From Flavobacteriales bacterium (GTDB lineage Bacteria; Bacteroidota; Bacteroidia; Flavobacteriales_D; JAHECK01): DNA of 38,394 bases. The stretch covers positions 1 to 38,394 of the forward strand of contig JAUVAY010000007.1 in the NCBI GenBank assembly GCA_030591505.1, written 5' to 3'. Both the position numbers and the translations under genes were made by a program. Position 1 is the first letter of the stretch, and every line of letters begins with the position of its first letter. Below are positions 35,991-38,394 of the stretch, piece by piece. The notes under the pieces were generated by a model. The model made no database searches, was not told the origin of the DNA, and saw only the letters and a list, made by a program, of their open reading frames with translations.

Positions 35991-36311
35991 ATGGAAGTAA
36001 TTTTTGACAATGCAAATTTTGAAGAAAAGGCAATAAAGTCTGATAAAGTAGTAATGATCGATTTCTGGGCGGAATGGTGTGGACCATGTAGAATGGTTAG
36101 TCCTATTGTTGAAGAAATTGCAAATGAATATGGAGCTGATCAAGCAGTGATCGGTAAAGTAAATGTTGATGAAAACCCTGAGATCTCAATGCGTTTTGGA
36201 ATTCGTAACATTCCAACGATTCTTTTTCTAAAAAATGGTGAAGTTGTTGATAAACAAGTAGGTGCAGTTCCAAAACACGTACTTGAAGAAAAGCTTAAAA
36301 GCCACATGTAA
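35991..36311 (+). CDS. trxA: Thioredoxin
   Basis: This 106-residue thioredoxin reduces disulfides in cytoplasmic proteins. The active site WCGPC is at residues 29-33 in the context 'MIDFWAEWCGPCRMV', with the buried Asp24. The cis-proline motif 'IRNIPT' and 'ILFLKNGEVVDKQVGA' complete the fold. There is no signal peptide, so it is cytoplasmic. It lies 103 bp after dnaE with its own candidate promoter. It ends at a strong bidirectional terminator shared with the convergent cyclophilin gene. Confidence 0.97.
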   Translation: MEVIFDNANFEEKAIKSDKVVMIDFWAEWCGPCRMVSPIVEEIANEYGADQAVIGKVNVDENPEISMRFGIRNIPTILFLKNGEVVDKQVGAVPKHVLEEKLKSHM

Positions 36312-36326
36312 GATATATTTAATACT

Positions 36327-36378
36327 AAAAAAGGCCATCCATAATCCCAATAGCTATCGGGACGGGATGGCCTTTTTT
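36327..36378. terminator. Bidirectional terminator between trxA and the cyclophilin gene
   Basis: AAAAAAGGCCATCC (36327-36340) pairs perfectly with GGATGGCCTTTTTT (36365-36378): a 14-bp stem whose A and T runs give a T-tail on either strand. Within the loop lies CCCAATAGCTATCGGG (36346-36361), a near-palindrome sharing its core with the perfect palindrome at 21927-21944. The hairpin is therefore nested. Confidence 0.9.
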
Positions 36379-36415
36379 ATTTTATTATCATAGCTTAAAA
36401 CCCATGGTAATAAAA

Positions 36416-36850
36416 TTAATCTTCAACCTCAACCTTTTGAATTACATCTCCTTCTAGAATATCATCGATCACATCCAAACCATCAACAACTTTTCCAAAA
36501 CAAGTATGCACACCATCAAGGTGGGAAGTATTGTTACGGCTGTGGCATACAAAAAATTGTGAACCACCTGTGTTTTTCCCTGCATGGGCCATAGAAAGTA
36601 CTCCTCTGTCGTGGTATTGATTTTCTCCGCTTGTTTCACAGTCGATCGAATAACCGGGACCACCCGCTCCAGTACCATTTGGGCACCCACCCTGAATTAC
36701 AAAGTCAGTTAGAACACGGTGAAACGTAAGTCCATCATAATATCCATCTTTTGCTAGTTTTACGAAGTTAGCAACCGTAGCCGGTGCATCATTGTCGTAA
36801 AATTCGATACTCATCGTACCTTTATCGGTGATCATTTTTGCTTTTGTCAT
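36416..36850 (-). CDS. Cyclophilin-type peptidyl-prolyl cis-trans isomerase
   Basis: The ORF track opens with a TTG at 36874, but the ATG at 36850 gives the usual N-terminus ([19 protein letters not shown]) and 144 residues. The TTG would fall inside a -7 promoter box. Active-site blocks are intact: '[13 protein letters not shown]' (Arg, Phe, Gln), '[16 protein letters not shown]' and '[20 protein letters not shown]'. There is no signal peptide, so it is a cytoplasmic foldase. It is convergent with trxA and forms its own unit. Confidence 0.95.
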   Translation of the reverse strand: MTKAKMITDKGTMSIEFYDNDAPATVANFVKLAKDGYYDGLTFHRVLTDFVIQGGCPNGTGAGGPGYSIDCETSGENQYHDRGVLSMAHAGKNTGGSQFFVCHSRNNTSHLDGVHTCFGKVVDGLDVIDDILEGDVIQKVEVED

Positions 36851-36871
36851 AGTATGTTTTTTTAAAGAGTG

Positions 36872-36879
36872 CAAAGATA
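36872..36879 (-). promoter_or_regulatory. Candidate -7 promoter element for the cyclophilin gene
   Basis: On the minus strand TATCTTTG matches TAnnTTTG, 21 bp upstream of the ATG at 36850. It overlaps the alternative TTG start at 36874, supporting the ATG as the real start. Confidence 0.4.
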
Positions 36880-37076
36880 TGATTTGTGTCTTAATATGTT
36901 AAGATATCTGCTTCTGATTAATTACCTTTATTGTAAACTCCGAAGGAATGTAATTATTATTGCCGTAGATGAAACCTACGGGTAGAGATGTAGAAATACG
37001 GGTTGTTATTTGGCGGAGTTTTTGCGGATTGCAAAAATCTGTGACAAATAAAGAGTCAAAATAGATATTGATTTTG

Positions 37077-37928
37077 ATGATGGTTAAAAAAAGAAAAATT
37101 GCTTTAGTATTAAGTGGAGGAGGAGCAAGAGGAATCGCTCATGTTGGACTATTAAAGGCATTGAATGATAATGGGATTTACCCTAAGGAAATATCAGGAA
37201 CCTCCATGGGAGCGATCATCGGTTTATTATATGCAGCAGGATTAAGTCCAATTGAAATTATAAACAAGATAGAAGAGCTTAAGTTCTATGATCTGATATC
37301 TTCTTTTGGGAAAATTAGAAAGCGATCCTTAGACATTCTTTACCCAATTATTAAAAAAGCGATTGGTGTTACTCGATTCGATCAATTAGAGATCCCATTA
37401 CATATCGCAGTGAGCAATGTTAATTATGGTCGGGCTGAAATGATAAGTAAAGGGGATTGCATCCATGCAGCCCTCGCTTCAGCAAGTATCCCATTTGTAT
37501 TTAGGGCCTATTCTAATGGATCAATGGATTTTGTAGATGGCGGATTATTAAATAATTTCCCTATAGATCCCTTTCTTGGAAGTGATTATTCAATTATTGG
37601 CTGTGATGTAAACTATTTAGGATTTGTAAAAGATACAAATAGGATGCTGCCTTATATAGAAAGGACAATTCGAATGGCATTGTTTCAAAATGTAAGAATT
37701 CGAGAAAGGCTATGTGATTTTCTTTTAGAACCTAAGGATATTGGAGAATACACTTCATTTGATTTCAAAAGTGCGAGAAAACTATTTGAAATTGGTGAAA
37801 AGGATGCGCTGAATAATATGGATCAGCTCAAAGCGGCCATTGATAAAGAGAACAATAAAAAAGATCAGCAACACTGTTTAAAAGAGCTTCTTAAAGCTGA
37901 CCAGATCGTGGAAGAAAGGGAGTTTTAG
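37077..37928 (+). CDS. Patatin-like phospholipase
   Basis: The ORF track starts at a TTG (37068), but ATG codons at 37077 and 37080 are better starts. The protein is about 283 residues. Patatin motifs are complete: the oxyanion loop GGGARG near the N-terminus, the nucleophile elbow GTSMG (GxSxG), and the catalytic Asp in DGGLLNNFP. There is no signal peptide and no outer-membrane barrel domain, so it is likely a cytoplasmic acyl hydrolase of the RssA/YlbK type. Substrate is unknown, probably membrane lipids. It is monocistronic. A 466-bp region with no gene follows. Confidence 0.93.
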   Translation: MMVKKRKIALVLSGGGARGIAHVGLLKALNDNGIYPKEISGTSMGAIIGLLYAAGLSPIEIINKIEELKFYDLISSFGKIRKRSLDILYPIIKKAIGVTRFDQLEIPLHIAVSNVNYGRAEMISKGDCIHAALASASIPFVFRAYSNGSMDFVDGGLLNNFPIDPFLGSDYSIIGCDVNYLGFVKDTNRMLPYIERTIRMALFQNVRIRERLCDFLLEPKDIGEYTSFDFKSARKLFEIGEKDALNNMDQLKAAIDKENNKKDQQHCLKELLKADQIVEEREF

Positions 37929-37976
37929 CATTGTAATTCTGTTTGCAAATTGTACCTCGAAATGTTTCACTCAACG

Positions 37977-38007
37977 CTTACGCTAAAGCTTCAGCGACAG
38001 CGTAAAG
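37977..38007. repeat. Short palindrome CTTACGCT...AGCGTAAAG
   Basis: The arms at 37977-37984 and 37999-38007 pair with one bulged base, around AAGCTTCAGCGAC. It lies about 50 bp after the patatin gene stop and may mark its transcript end. It belongs to the cluster of palindromes in this gene-free region. Confidence 0.45.
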
Positions 38008-38229
38008 CACTGAAAGAAAAGGCCTTGTTATTTAATAAGATGGCTTTGCGTTCTTAGCTTCTCAATATTTATTGAGCCTTTACAAATCTTTGCGAGAAAT
38101 AATTCTAATGCTAGCCTGAAACAAATTCCGAAAGCGAGGAACAAACACTAATAATTAATAAGAAAACTCTTTTTTAAAGTAATCACTATTTTAAAGCACT
38201 GATCTACCTTGAGATAGTAAACTTTACTC

Positions 38230-38288
38230 TGTGCAACTCCTTTTTCCTTAGTGAATCTTTGCTCCTTCGCTAAAGTGCTTGTTGCACA
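38230..38288. repeat. Long imperfect hairpin TGTGCAAC...GTTGCACA
   Basis: Outer arms at 38230-38237 and 38281-38288 match perfectly (8 bp). Inside them CTTAGTGAA and TTCGCTAAAG pair imperfectly around TCTTTGCTCC. The sequence vocabulary (TGTGCAACTCC, CTTAGTGAATCTTTG) is like the degenerate interspersed palindromes elsewhere in this window. Confidence 0.5.
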
Positions 38289-38394
38289 ACATCGCTGAAC
38301 AGAGATTTTGACATCAAGAGACGTGTTCTAACGTCATTTGTTTTCGTGGCCTTACCACTAGATAATACCGAGTAGATACTTGTTGTTTGGTCGG

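Larger units (their letters stand above)
37929..38394. other. Gene-free 3' end of the window, rich in palindromic repeats
   Basis: No convincing ORF is seen on either strand. The stretch contains the hairpins listed separately, plus CTCAATA/TATTGAG at 38061-38076 and 'CTTTGCG' phrases (38044 and 38088 areas) like those in Bacteroidota interspersed repeats. A minus-strand frame is open from the window edge to about 38270 but has no recognisable motif. Confidence 0.5.

Noticed and set aside
36851-36874. TTG start for the cyclophilin
   Set aside because: It falls within a TAnnTTTG promoter box and adds a nonfamily N-terminus.
38270-38392. Minus-strand ORF open to the window edge
   Set aside because: About 40 codons with no recognisable motif, and its stop lies inside a palindromic repeat; could be the end of a gene outside the window but cannot be supported.

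Overview
The window looks like chromosomal DNA of an aerobic, probably marine or freshwater Bacteroidota, most likely order Cytophagales or a close relative. The DNA is AT-rich and start codons mostly lack a clear Shine-Dalgarno. TAnnTTTG-type -7 boxes lie upstream of several genes. The gene content is Bacteroidota-typical: a type IX secretion plug protein, DUF3810, DUF2141, DUF5606, DUF2279, a BT_3928-family protein, a carboxypeptidase-regulatory-domain TonB receptor, an AMP nucleosidase next to holA, folP-cdaA, and a DnaE carrying an N-terminal exonuclease. The placement is inferred from gene families, not from a database search.

Layout. 1-1411: the 3' end of a probable sulfatase, followed by a substrate-binding-like lipoprotein. 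1412-2265: a gene-poor accessory patch with an antitoxin-like gene that has no toxin, and a small Cys-rich protein. 2332-3588: a membrane-anchored LytTR regulator divergent from a minimal TolQ/ExbB-like membrane protein. 3736-5958: monomeric NADP isocitrate dehydrogenase. 6229-9053: a secreted unknown, a fatty-acid desaturase, and a DUF3810-DUF2141 pair. 9170-10456: a DEAD-box helicase, followed by a palindromic intergenic element. 10714-16281: tsaD divergent from a giant TamB-like protein. 16282-17958: folP-cdaA, running toward tamB with abutting stop codons. 18008-21912: an apparent operon of DUF1599, BT_3928, an ABC permease and tpiA. 21964-24282: a TonB-dependent receptor. 24392-26665: amn-holA divergent from a standalone nuclease-fold protein. 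26768-28111: DUF5606, a secreted unknown and apaG. 28202-31426: the T9SS plug protein divergent from DUF2279 and a secreted unknown. 31523-36311: dnaE and trxA. 36416-37928: cyclophilin and a patatin-like phospholipase. 37929-38394: no credible gene, but several palindromic repeats.

How the genes fit together. Most are housekeeping: replication (dnaE, holA), tRNA modification (tsaD), folate and c-di-AMP synthesis, TCA cycle and glycolysis (idh, tpiA), redox and protein folding (trxA, cyclophilin), and outer-membrane biogenesis and export (TamB, T9SS plug, TonB receptor). There is no prophage, CRISPR array, rRNA or tRNA that I can see, and no obvious large new system.

The best leads are smaller. 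DnaE combines an intact fused DEDDh exonuclease with a PHP domain that has lost several metal-ligand positions. A standalone PD-(D/E)XK/QxxxY protein lies next to the polymerase clamp-loader gene. A LytTR regulator is paired with an ExbB-like minimal protein. A Dpp/Opp-type permease lacks an ATPase and sits inside a central-metabolism operon. Finally, there is a family of intergenic palindromes, including one about 219 bp long with 27-bp terminal inverted repeats.
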